Positions 1 through 5,031 of a stretch of DNA of 5,031 bases are shown here, one piece after another. The stretch's first letter is position 1. Each line of letters opens with the position of its first letter. The stretch lies in NCBI GenBank assembly GCA_030621075.1, contig JAUXII010000117.1, forward strand, positions 1-5,031. The letters are read 5' to 3'. The translations under genes and the position numbers were made by a program. This stretch comes from Lentimicrobiaceae bacterium (GTDB taxonomy: Bacteria > Bacteroidota > Bacteroidia > Bacteroidales > JAGONC01). The notes beneath the pieces are model-generated. The model worked only from the letters and a program-made list of their open reading frames with translations. It was not told where the DNA came from and made no database searches.

Positions 1-257
1 CTGTTCCATATTGTCTCACCATTGGTAAATAAAAGAAGGTTCCCATTATTGTCGGCAATCGATGAACAGTCAACTTCAGCAATCATCACCTGATTTTCAG
101 TGATGGCAACCGGTTTATCATGGTTGAAATCCAAACCCGAATATTCTCCAAATAACCAAACATTGGCTTCATTTTGGGCATATACCTGTAAAGCAAGTAA
201 TAACCAAAAGAAAAAAACAAATGTAAAAGTGCCTATGTATATCTGCTTGTTGATCAA
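1..257 (-). CDS. N-terminus of secreted Bacteroidota surface protein, partial
   Basis: This is the first 85 residues of a minus-strand gene whose 3' end runs off the left edge. It starts at a TTG codon (257-255): an in-frame TAA lies only two codons upstream (266-264), and no ATG occurs before residue 58, which is beyond the signal peptide. Residues 1-27 form a clear Sec signal (Lys4, hydrophobic run 8-25, VYA before Gln28), with cleavage probably after Ala27. The mature start carries 'VWLFGEYSGLDFN' (33-45), then 'SSIADNNGNLLLFTNGETIWN' (65-85, quoted here only to mark positions of the conserved D-N-x-G-N-L-x-x-x-T-x-G-x-x-x-W-N spacing). This matches the N-terminal module of large Bacteroidota secreted proteins that usually have PKD or beta-propeller-like repeats and a gliding-motility/type IX secretion C-terminal domain. 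That C-terminus is not visible here, so export by type IX secretion is inference. A GGAG-containing purine run (284-278) sits about 20 bases before the start, too far for a normal Shine-Dalgarno. Confidence 0.72.
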   Translation of the reverse strand, partial: MINKQIYIGTFTFVFFFWLLLALQVYAQNEANVWLFGEYSGLDFNHDKPVAITENQVMIAEVDCSSIADNNGNLLLFTNGETIWN

Positions 258-275
258 TGTTATTTATTATATTTG
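247..275 (+). promoter_or_regulatory. Candidate Bacteroidota-type promoter for the prolyl oligopeptidase gene
   Basis: TATATTTG at 268-275 matches the Bacteroidota -7 consensus TAnnTTTG exactly. A TTG at 247-249, 18 bases upstream, could serve as the -33 element. Transcription would start near 280, giving a leader of about 75 bases before the ATG at 357. The -33 element would lie inside the first codons of the divergent gene. The region is AT-rich, so a chance match is possible. For the divergent gene only a weaker TATATTTC (minus strand, 303-296) is seen, without a convincing -33 partner. The rest of the 258-356 spacer shows no repeat, operator or RNA structure that I recognise. Confidence 0.4.
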
Positions 276-356
276 CACTCCTTTATACTAAAAATGAAAT
301 ATAAAAATACTCATTTTTCAGCATAAAAGCATCATTAACAATCAAAAAATCGGATC

Positions 357-2486
357 ATGAAAAAATATGTTTATTTAACTGCCATTATCGGAATAACATT
401 AATAGCAGCTTGCACAACGAAAGTTAAAGAAATCAAGGTCACATACCCCGACACGAAAAAAGGAGATGTTGTTGATAGTTATTTTGGAGTAGAAGTAGCC
501 GACCCTTATCGTTGGTTAGAAAATGATACTTCTCAGGAAACAGCCGAATGGGTGAAGGCAGAAAATGAAGTCACTTATGGGTACCTGGAAGAAATTGAGT
601 TCAGGGAAGAAATCAAAGAACGTTTTACAGAACTCTGGAACTACCCTAAATACGGAGTTCCTTTCAAGGAAGGTGGTAAGTATTTCTTTTCCAAAAATGA
701 CGGTTTACAAAACCAAAGTGTTATTTATATTCAGGAAACGTTAGATGCTGAACCTAAAGTCCTTCTGGATCCCAACGAACTTTCTGAGGATGGTACTATC
801 GCATTAGCTACTTCCGCTGTGTCAAAGGATGGCAAGTACCTGGCATATGCAACTGCTGAGGGAGGTTCAGACTGGAACAAAATATATGTTATGGAGATAG
901 ATAGCCGTAAACAACTTGATGATGAAATCCGTTGGGTCAAATTTTCCGGTATCTCATGGAAAGGCGAGGGTTTCTATTATAGCCGCTTTAACGAACCTGA
1001 ACAAGGGCTGGAACTATCATCAAAAAATGAATTTCATAAAGTCTATTATCATAAAGTGGGAACACCGCAAAGTGAAGACGTTCTTGTACATGAAAACAGG
1101 GATAACGCTCAAAGGAATTATTACGCAGCTACCACAGATGATGAAAGTTTTCTCATTTTGTATGAATCTGAATCAACCGACGGCAACGCACTCTATTATA
1201 AAAATCTGACTACACCCGGCAACGAGTTTATCAAATTAGCTGATGGTTTTGAATACCAGTATGGGGTGGTTGATAATATTGGCAATGCATTTTTAGTTAT
1301 GACTAACGATGGGGCTCCAAAGAAAAAGTTGGTTATGATCAACATAAACAAGGCAGAAAAGAAAAGTTGGAAAACATTGATCCCAGAGAAAGAAGAAGTG
1401 CTAAAAGGTGCAACGCTCATTGGAAATCATATTGTCACTGAATACATGAAAGATGCCTCCAGTAAAGCTTTTATCTACAATTTAAGAGGTAAATACATAG
1501 ACGAACTCGCTTTACCGGGCATAGGTTCTTTATATGGATTCAGTGGTAAAAAAGATGAGAATATTGCTTTTTATCTTTTTACCTCATTTATATTCCCTTC
1601 TACTATTTTTAAATACGATATCTCCTCAAACAGATCAGAGATTTATAAAGAATCTGATATCGACTTCAATCCCGGTGATTATGTTACAAATCAGGTTTTT
1701 TATGAAAGTAAAGACGGTACAAAAATTCCAATGTTCCTCGTTCACCATAAGGATATGAAACTAAATGGCGAAAATCCAACCTACCTTTATGGATATGGTG
1801 GATTCAATATAAGCCTAACTCCTTATTTCAGTGTCAGCCGTTTGATATTCCTTGAAAATGGTGGTCTGCTTGCCCTGGCAAACCTGAGAGGCGGTGGAGA
1901 ATATGGTGAAGAATGGCATAAAGCCGGGATAAAACTTCAAAAGCAAAATGTTTTTGATGATTTTATTGCTGCAGCTGAATATCTTATTGATCAGGGATAT
2001 ACAAATCCTGATAAGTTAGCTATCGCAGGGGGCTCAAATGGTGGTTTGTTAGTTGGTGCCTGCATAACACAGCGGCCTGAACTTTTCAAAGTAGCTATGC
2101 CTGCAGTGGGTGTTATGGATATGCTTCGATACCATAAATTTACCATTGGATGGGCATGGGCAGGTGACTATGGTACAAGCGATGACGATTCTACTATGTT
2201 CAGCTATTTGTTCGATTATTCACCGCTCCATAATTTAACAGATGGCATTCAGTATCCGGCAACATTTATCACAACTGCCGATCATGACGACCGTGTAGTA
2301 CCGGCCCATTCGTTTAAATTTGCGGCAACAATCCAGGAAAAACATGTTGGCGACAACCCTGTTTTAATTCGCATTGAAACCAAAGCGGGCCACGGAGCAG
2401 GAAAGCCAACCTCTAAAATCATTGAAGAAGTAGCTGACGAGTGGGGGTTTATTTTCTATAACCTTGGAATGGAAGTAGATTATTAA
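357..2486 (+). CDS. Prolyl oligopeptidase (S9A serine peptidase), lipoprotein
   Basis: Cuts short peptides on the C-terminal side of proline. At 709 residues it has the normal family length plus a lipoprotein signal. Residues 1-18 form a short signal peptide ending in the lipobox LIAAC with Cys19, so the enzyme should be membrane-anchored in the envelope rather than cytosolic like the animal enzyme. The family motif DPYRWLEN is at 49-56, the seven-bladed beta-propeller that screens substrates by size covers roughly 80-440, and the alpha/beta hydrolase domain roughly 450-709. The GYGGFN segment (479-484) carries Tyr478 and Tyr480, one of which should be the oxyanion-hole tyrosine. Catalytic residues are Ser560 in GGSNGG, Asp644 in DHDDRV (with substrate-binding Arg646) and His679 in AGHGAGKP. 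Trp601 in 'GWAWAGDYG' matches the S1-pocket tryptophan that stacks on proline. Nothing essential is missing. The residues after Cys19 (TTKVKE) are not an acidic surface-export signal, so a periplasm-facing location is the simplest guess. It appears monocistronic and faces the copper-type operon. The likely role is peptide scavenging or turnover. Confidence 0.97.
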   Translation: MKKYVYLTAIIGITLIAACTTKVKEIKVTYPDTKKGDVVDSYFGVEVADPYRWLENDTSQETAEWVKAENEVTYGYLEEIEFREEIKERFTELWNYPKYGVPFKEGGKYFFSKNDGLQNQSVIYIQETLDAEPKVLLDPNELSEDGTIALATSAVSKDGKYLAYATAEGGSDWNKIYVMEIDSRKQLDDEIRWVKFSGISWKGEGFYYSRFNEPEQGLELSSKNEFHKVYYHKVGTPQSEDVLVHENRDNAQRNYYAATTDDESFLILYESESTDGNALYYKNLTTPGNEFIKLADGFEYQYGVVDNIGNAFLVMTNDGAPKKKLVMININKAEKKSWKTLIPEKEEVLKGATLIGNHIVTEYMKDASSKAFIYNLRGKYIDELALPGIGSLYGFSGKKDENIAFYLFTSFIFPSTIFKYDISSNRSEIYKESDIDFNPGDYVTNQVFYESKDGTKIPMFLVHHKDMKLNGENPTYLYGYGGFNISLTPYFSVSRLIFLENGGLLALANLRGGGEYGEEWHKAGIKLQKQNVFDDFIAAAEYLIDQGYTNPDKLAIAGGSNGGLLVGACITQRPELFKVAMPAVGVMDMLRYHKFTIGWAWAGDYGTSDDDSTMFSYLFDYSPLHNLTDGIQYPATFITTADHDDRVVPAHSFKFAATIQEKHVGDNPVLIRIETKAGHGAGKPTSKIIEEVADEWGFIFYNLGMEVDY

Positions 2487-2552
2487 ATCAGAAATGAGAA
2501 ACAACCAATAACCAATAATAAATTACAAAGTACTGCAGCATCAGGACACGAC
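2487..2552. other. Convergent intergenic gap without visible terminator
   Basis: These 66 bases separate the 3' ends of the prolyl oligopeptidase gene (plus) and the di-heme enzyme gene (minus). I see a short CCAATAA direct repeat (2505-2518) and a CTGCAG palindrome (2533-2538), but no GC-rich hairpin followed by a T run on either strand. Termination is either factor-dependent or the two transcripts overlap. Confidence 0.5.
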
Positions 2553-3725
2553 TCAAAACCTTGAACCATCAGGGAACACCCCGGGACTGGCATAGGCAGG
2601 ATTATTTATAAAGGTGGTATCTCTCAGTGTTCTCAAAAACGCTTTCAGGTCTTGCTTTTCTGATGGAAGAAGCTGGACACCTCCTTTAGTTACATGATGC
2701 ATTAAAGGGTTGATATATGGTGACCATACAACATGGTGGGAATAAAAATCAATTACTTCATCCAATGTGGCAAACCGGCCATCATGCATATAAGGCCCTG
2801 TGAATTCAATATTTCTTACCGTGGTTGCTTTGTAAGCTCCCAAATCCATCAGGTCGCCAGTTACATGATACCGGTCCCTCAGATCTTCATACGGTCCGGT
2901 AAAAAGTGAATCTTTCCCATTATTATAAAACAGGTTTGTGGTGAAGAGTGGATTTCCAAAACCACCATGGCAGTGAAAACAATCGGCTCCTTCTTCAGTA
3001 GTAAATAAAATAAATCCCCTTAATTCAGGATCTGATAACTGCTCTTCGCCCCTGATATACCGGTCAAATTTAGTATCAGAAGAGATCAACGTCCTGATAA
3101 ACTGAGCAATAGCCTTACTAATTCGATCAAGGGTCACTTCCTCCGAGCCGAAAGCCTTTTTAAATAATTCGGGATAGCCCGGGATGGCCTGGAAGAGTTC
3201 CTTTACACGGGTTGTATCACTGTTCATTTCATGCTCTGCCACAACGCCCATCCACACCAGAGACTCAATATTTCTGTATTGCGGCAAAGGATTATCATTG
3301 CTGATAAATCCATTCCATAAGTATCCGGATTGATTCCATACCAGATTAATAAGCGGCAACATCACATGAGGTGTCGGCTTCCCTGTTATACCATGAGGAA
3401 AGCCCCCTATGTATTCCGGGTGGTTAATTCCACATTCAAAAGAGTTGGATTGTAAATGACAAGTAGCGCAACTCATCAGAGAGTCGGGGTGTGTTCTGCC
3501 GCCAAGACGGCCATCGTAAAAAAGGTACCGGCCCAGTTCGATACCTTCTACCGTCATAGGGTTATCAGCCGGAATATTTAATTGGGTAGGGAAATATTTC
3601 GGGATCTCAATTTGATAGGGTGTTGGCTGATACGGCGGTGGCTCAGGAGTTGGATCCTTTTTACAAGAAAAAACCACAAGTACTATTGTGAGAATCCAAA
3701 ATAATATGAAACACTTTACTTTCAT
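2553..3725 (-). CDS. Di-heme c-type cytochrome, MauG/MbnH-like (cytochrome c peroxidase family), lipoprotein
   Basis: A 390-residue di-heme protein of the CCP_MauG family. A signal peptide (1-20) ends in VVFSC, lipid-anchoring Cys21, followed by KKD and a Pro-rich linker (25-44). Heme sites are CATCH (86-90) and CFHCH (249-253), the two-domain spacing of this family. Trp137 in 'YLWNG' sits where the family has its inter-heme tryptophan (FWDGR motif), followed by 'AEHEM' (163-167). 'TGPYMHDGRFATLDEVI' (309-325) is the conserved C-terminal block, and Tyr328 falls where MauG-type enzymes have a tyrosine heme ligand in place of the methionine of true peroxidases. Family members either reduce H2O2 with cytochrome electrons or, like MauG and MbnH, use H2O2 to oxidise residues in a partner protein. 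The start codon overlaps the stop of the MbnP-family gene (ATGA, 3725-3722), which argues for the MbnH role: oxidising a tryptophan of MbnP to kynurenine. The specific substrate is inferred from the gene pairing. It is the last gene of the operon. Confidence 0.9.
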   Translation of the reverse strand: MKVKCFILFWILTIVLVVFSCKKDPTPEPPPYQPTPYQIEIPKYFPTQLNIPADNPMTVEGIELGRYLFYDGRLGGRTHPDSLMSCATCHLQSNSFECGINHPEYIGGFPHGITGKPTPHVMLPLINLVWNQSGYLWNGFISNDNPLPQYRNIESLVWMGVVAEHEMNSDTTRVKELFQAIPGYPELFKKAFGSEEVTLDRISKAIAQFIRTLISSDTKFDRYIRGEEQLSDPELRGFILFTTEEGADCFHCHGGFGNPLFTTNLFYNNGKDSLFTGPYEDLRDRYHVTGDLMDLGAYKATTVRNIEFTGPYMHDGRFATLDEVIDFYSHHVVWSPYINPLMHHVTKGGVQLLPSEKQDLKAFLRTLRDTTFINNPAYASPGVFPDGSRF

Positions 3726-4570
3726 CTCGCATCCCGTATTTCTGCCACTTCAAAAACATCTTCCTTCCCATTCATACATCCTATGTGCATTGAGGCCTGA
3801 TACTGCATTGTATTCTCAGAATTCATTGCCATATCATAAACAAAAGGATTCTGAAACCAGTTTTCAACATTCATTACAATAAAAATATTTTTTTTCACAC
3901 CTTTTGCTATCGTGAATGAAGATGTTGGTAAAATCACCTCAAAGGCGTTATGAATAAAATTAATAATATCAGGAACATAAACGCTATCGCCCTTGTAGAT
4001 CTGGCCAATTCCAAGATGAAACTCAAACGGCCGGTTAGTAATTATTGTATCATTCTTCCATTTACCATTCAATTTCAAGTAATGATATCCTCCACCCAAT
4101 ACCTGCGGCCAGAACATGTCTCTTTCAGGCGGATTCACAAACATAAGTGAGTGGTTTTTCTCTTCACTGATCCCAAATGTAAACGAAATAAAATCATATT
4201 CTCCTGTTGGGATATCATCGAAAACCTCCCAGGTCATGGTTGATGGGATATCATTATCAATATAATGCATATCCTTCCAATCGTCAATTAAAAATTCCAT
4301 CCCATCCGAACGATGCAGGGTTACATCTGAAATGAAATACTGAACCTCGGTCACCAAAAAAAGGTTCCCTGCAGCATTGACATATTTCATAGTATCAACC
4401 TGCAGCGTCTCACCATCCAGGTAATGGTTAAAACTAAATGTTATCTTTCCGGTATCAGGGAGTTCCGGTTCCGGCTCAGGCTCTTTCGAACAAGAAACTA
4501 TGATTACCATTAGAGAAATCAACAGACTAATAATATTAATAAATTGACTTTTATACATCATAACTTTCAT
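3722..4570 (-). CDS. MbnP-family copper-binding-type lipoprotein
   Basis: I recognise this as an MbnP-family protein, 282 residues from the ATG at 4570. That ATG shares one base with the preceding stop (TGATG). A TTG one codon earlier (4573) and ATGs at 4561 and 4558 are alternative starts. The signal peptide ends in IIVSC with lipid-anchoring Cys27, followed by a Glu-Pro repeat linker (PEPEPE, 31-36) encoded by a small DNA repeat near 4462-4482. Family hallmarks, in order, are 'ITFSFNHYLDG' (43-53), 'EVQYFISDVTLHRSDG' (75-90), 'GISEEKNHS' (133-141), 'MFWPQVLGGGYHYLKLNG' (152-169), 'FEFHLG' (182-187) and 'NVENWFQNP' (234-242). In studied MbnP, MopE and CorA proteins, a tryptophan oxidised to kynurenine by a partner MauG-like enzyme ligates copper together with histidines. 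Candidates here are Trp154 or Trp238 and His49, His140, His163 and His185; which ones act cannot be decided from sequence. The gene overlaps its probable modifying enzyme downstream and a small lipoprotein upstream. An A8 run (minus strand, 3895-3888) lies at codons 226-228. Confidence 0.85.
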   Translation of the reverse strand: MKVMMYKSQFINIISLLISLMVIIVSCSKEPEPEPELPDTGKITFSFNHYLDGETLQVDTMKYVNAAGNLFLVTEVQYFISDVTLHRSDGMEFLIDDWKDMHYIDNDIPSTMTWEVFDDIPTGEYDFISFTFGISEEKNHSLMFVNPPERDMFWPQVLGGGYHYLKLNGKWKNDTIITNRPFEFHLGIGQIYKGDSVYVPDIINFIHNAFEVILPTSSFTIAKGVKKNIFIVMNVENWFQNPFVYDMAMNSENTMQYQASMHIGCMNGKEDVFEVAEIRDAR

Positions 4571-4953
4571 CAATAGGGTATCGTACCCGATACTACTAAA
4601 AAACTCGCCGTATCGTACCTGCTGATCCCCTCTTTATAAATCTTTTCATCCAATTTGATCATAGCTCTGACTTTTGAATTTACATCATAGTAAATGACAG
4701 ACATAAAAACAATATCACCCCTCTCTCCAACAAATGTATATTTCCATTCATCTTCTTCACTATTGGTAATTACTTTTTCGTAAACCAATTCCTTTTCATT
4801 ATTTTGATAATAGAGTTCAAAGCCGGAATCAGAGTCCGTGACAATATAAGTCACCTTCACATCCTGATCTTTCAATTCACAACCTATCACACCAGAAAGA
4901 ATGATCAACATTAAGATTAACTTTTTAATCATCGGTTTATTATTTTCAATCAT
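4570..4953 (-). CDS. Small lipoprotein, MmpS-like beta-sandwich, unknown function
   Basis: A 127-residue predicted lipoprotein. The ATG at 4953 overlaps the stop of the upstream receptor gene (ATGA), matching the other junctions of this operon. An ATG at residue 8 (4932) would give a more compact signal peptide and is a real alternative. The signal ends in SGVIGC with lipid-anchoring Cys25, followed by the acid-containing ELKDQD. The mature part (about 100 residues) reads as short beta-strands: 'VKVTYIVTD', 'FELYYQNNEKE', 'EWKYTFVGERGDIVFMSV', 'VRAMIKLDEKIYKEG', then 'VVSGTIPY' at the end. The V-T-Y-x-V-T start, the W-x-Y-x-F...G-D-x-V-x-x-S centre and the I-x-L-D-x-K-x-x-x-E strand resemble small MmpS-type and related Bacteroidota lipoproteins of immunoglobulin-like fold. 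That resemblance is from memory of the pattern and gives a fold, not a function. Lying between a TonB-dependent receptor and an MbnP protein, it may be an accessory lipoprotein of the same uptake or metal-handling system. There is no His- or Cys-rich metal site: the only cysteine is the lipid anchor. Confidence 0.75.
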   Translation of the reverse strand: MIENNKPMIKKLILMLIILSGVIGCELKDQDVKVTYIVTDSDSGFELYYQNNEKELVYEKVITNSEEDEWKYTFVGERGDIVFMSVIYYDVNSKVRAMIKLDEKIYKEGISRYDTASFLVVSGTIPY

Positions 4954-5031
4954 AATGTAATTAAAATATTTACAAAAAAGTTACGTCCCGGTTCATAAAA
5001 ATCAGCACGACTGCCGATGATTCGCCTGTTG
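4950..5031 (-). CDS. C-terminus of TonB-dependent outer-membrane receptor, partial
   Basis: The last 26 codons of a minus-strand gene entering from the right edge, ending at TGA (4952-4950). The peptide contains 'DFYEPGRNFFVNILITL' before the stop. The E-P-G-R-N-F-F-V-x-I block directly before a final hydrophobic beta-strand is the hallmark C-terminus of TonB-dependent receptors: it is the last barrel strand, recognised for outer-membrane insertion. The final residue is Leu, whereas these proteins usually end in Phe. The stop overlaps the ATG of the small lipoprotein gene by four bases, so the receptor is the upstream cistron of the MbnP/MbnH operon. Its ligand cannot be read from this fragment; a metal, metallophore or other chelate is a guess from the neighbours. 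Confidence 0.75.
   Translation of the reverse strand, partial: NRRIIGSRADFYEPGRNFFVNILITL

Noticed and set aside
100..291. Plus-strand open frame of 63 codons.
   Set aside because: It is antisense to the partial secreted-protein gene, whose signal peptide and family motif are convincing; its own translation shows no recognisable feature.
2487..2552. Possible bidirectional terminator in the convergent gap.
   Set aside because: The only palindrome, CTGCAG, is too short and is not followed by a T run on either strand.
3688..4150. Two plus-strand open frames (3688-3882, 3950-4150) antisense to the operon.
   Set aside because: They are shadows of the MbnP-like and di-heme genes, with no start context, motif or signal peptide of note.
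4570..4573. TTG at 4573 as the start of the MbnP-like gene.
   Set aside because: The very next codon is ATG (4570), giving the common TGATG coupling, so the non-ATG start is unnecessary.
4947..4976. Minus-strand promoter-like TTTG (4976-4973), 18-base spacer, TATGATTG (4954-4947, one mismatch to TAnnTTTG) just before the small lipoprotein gene.
   Set aside because: It lies within the last codons of the receptor gene and covers the ATG at 4953; stop/start overlaps show read-through from upstream. It would only make sense if translation begins at the internal ATG at 4932, with a leader of roughly ten bases. Possible internal promoter, but not supported enough to annotate.
2553..5031. A methanobactin precursor peptide or its synthesis genes (MbnB/MbnC) near the MbnP/MbnH pair.
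   Set aside because: The genes overlap, leaving no room for a hidden precursor, and no small Cys-containing leader peptide is visible. It could only lie outside the window.

Overview
The window looks like chromosomal DNA of a Bacteroidota bacterium; I cannot name the genus. The reasons are moderate-to-low GC, several short signal peptides ending in a lipobox, a secreted protein with the 'FG..SGLDFN' N-terminal motif typical of Bacteroidota cell-surface proteins, a TonB-dependent receptor C-terminus of the 'EPGRNFFVNI' type, almost no Shine-Dalgarno sequences, and a promoter candidate of the Bacteroidota TTG...TAnnTTTG kind.

Layout. At the left edge, on the minus strand, is the start of a large secreted protein (257 down to beyond base 1) with a signal peptide and a TTG start. 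A 99-base divergent spacer separates it from a plus-strand gene (357-2486) for a complete lipoprotein prolyl oligopeptidase (family S9A) with an intact Ser560/Asp644/His679 triad. That gene converges, over a 66-base gap with no visible terminator hairpin, on a minus-strand operon filling the right half.

The operon, in transcription order (right to left), is: the last 26 residues of a TonB-dependent outer-membrane receptor (stop at 4950); a 127-residue lipoprotein that looks like a small MmpS-type beta-sandwich (4953-4570); an MbnP-family lipoprotein (4570-3722); and a di-heme MauG/MbnH-type lipoprotein (3725-2553). All three junctions overlap by 1 to 4 bases (ATGA, TGATG, ATGA), so the four genes are very probably co-transcribed and translationally coupled.

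How they may work together. In methanobactin and related systems, the di-heme enzyme MbnH oxidises a tryptophan of its partner MbnP to kynurenine, which then helps bind copper. Here the same pair sits behind a TonB-dependent receptor and a small lipoprotein, all predicted to be in the envelope. I infer a metal-handling (most likely copper) surface or periplasmic system with no methanobactin gene in view. The operon's 5' end lies outside the window, so the receptor's substrate and any regulator cannot be seen.
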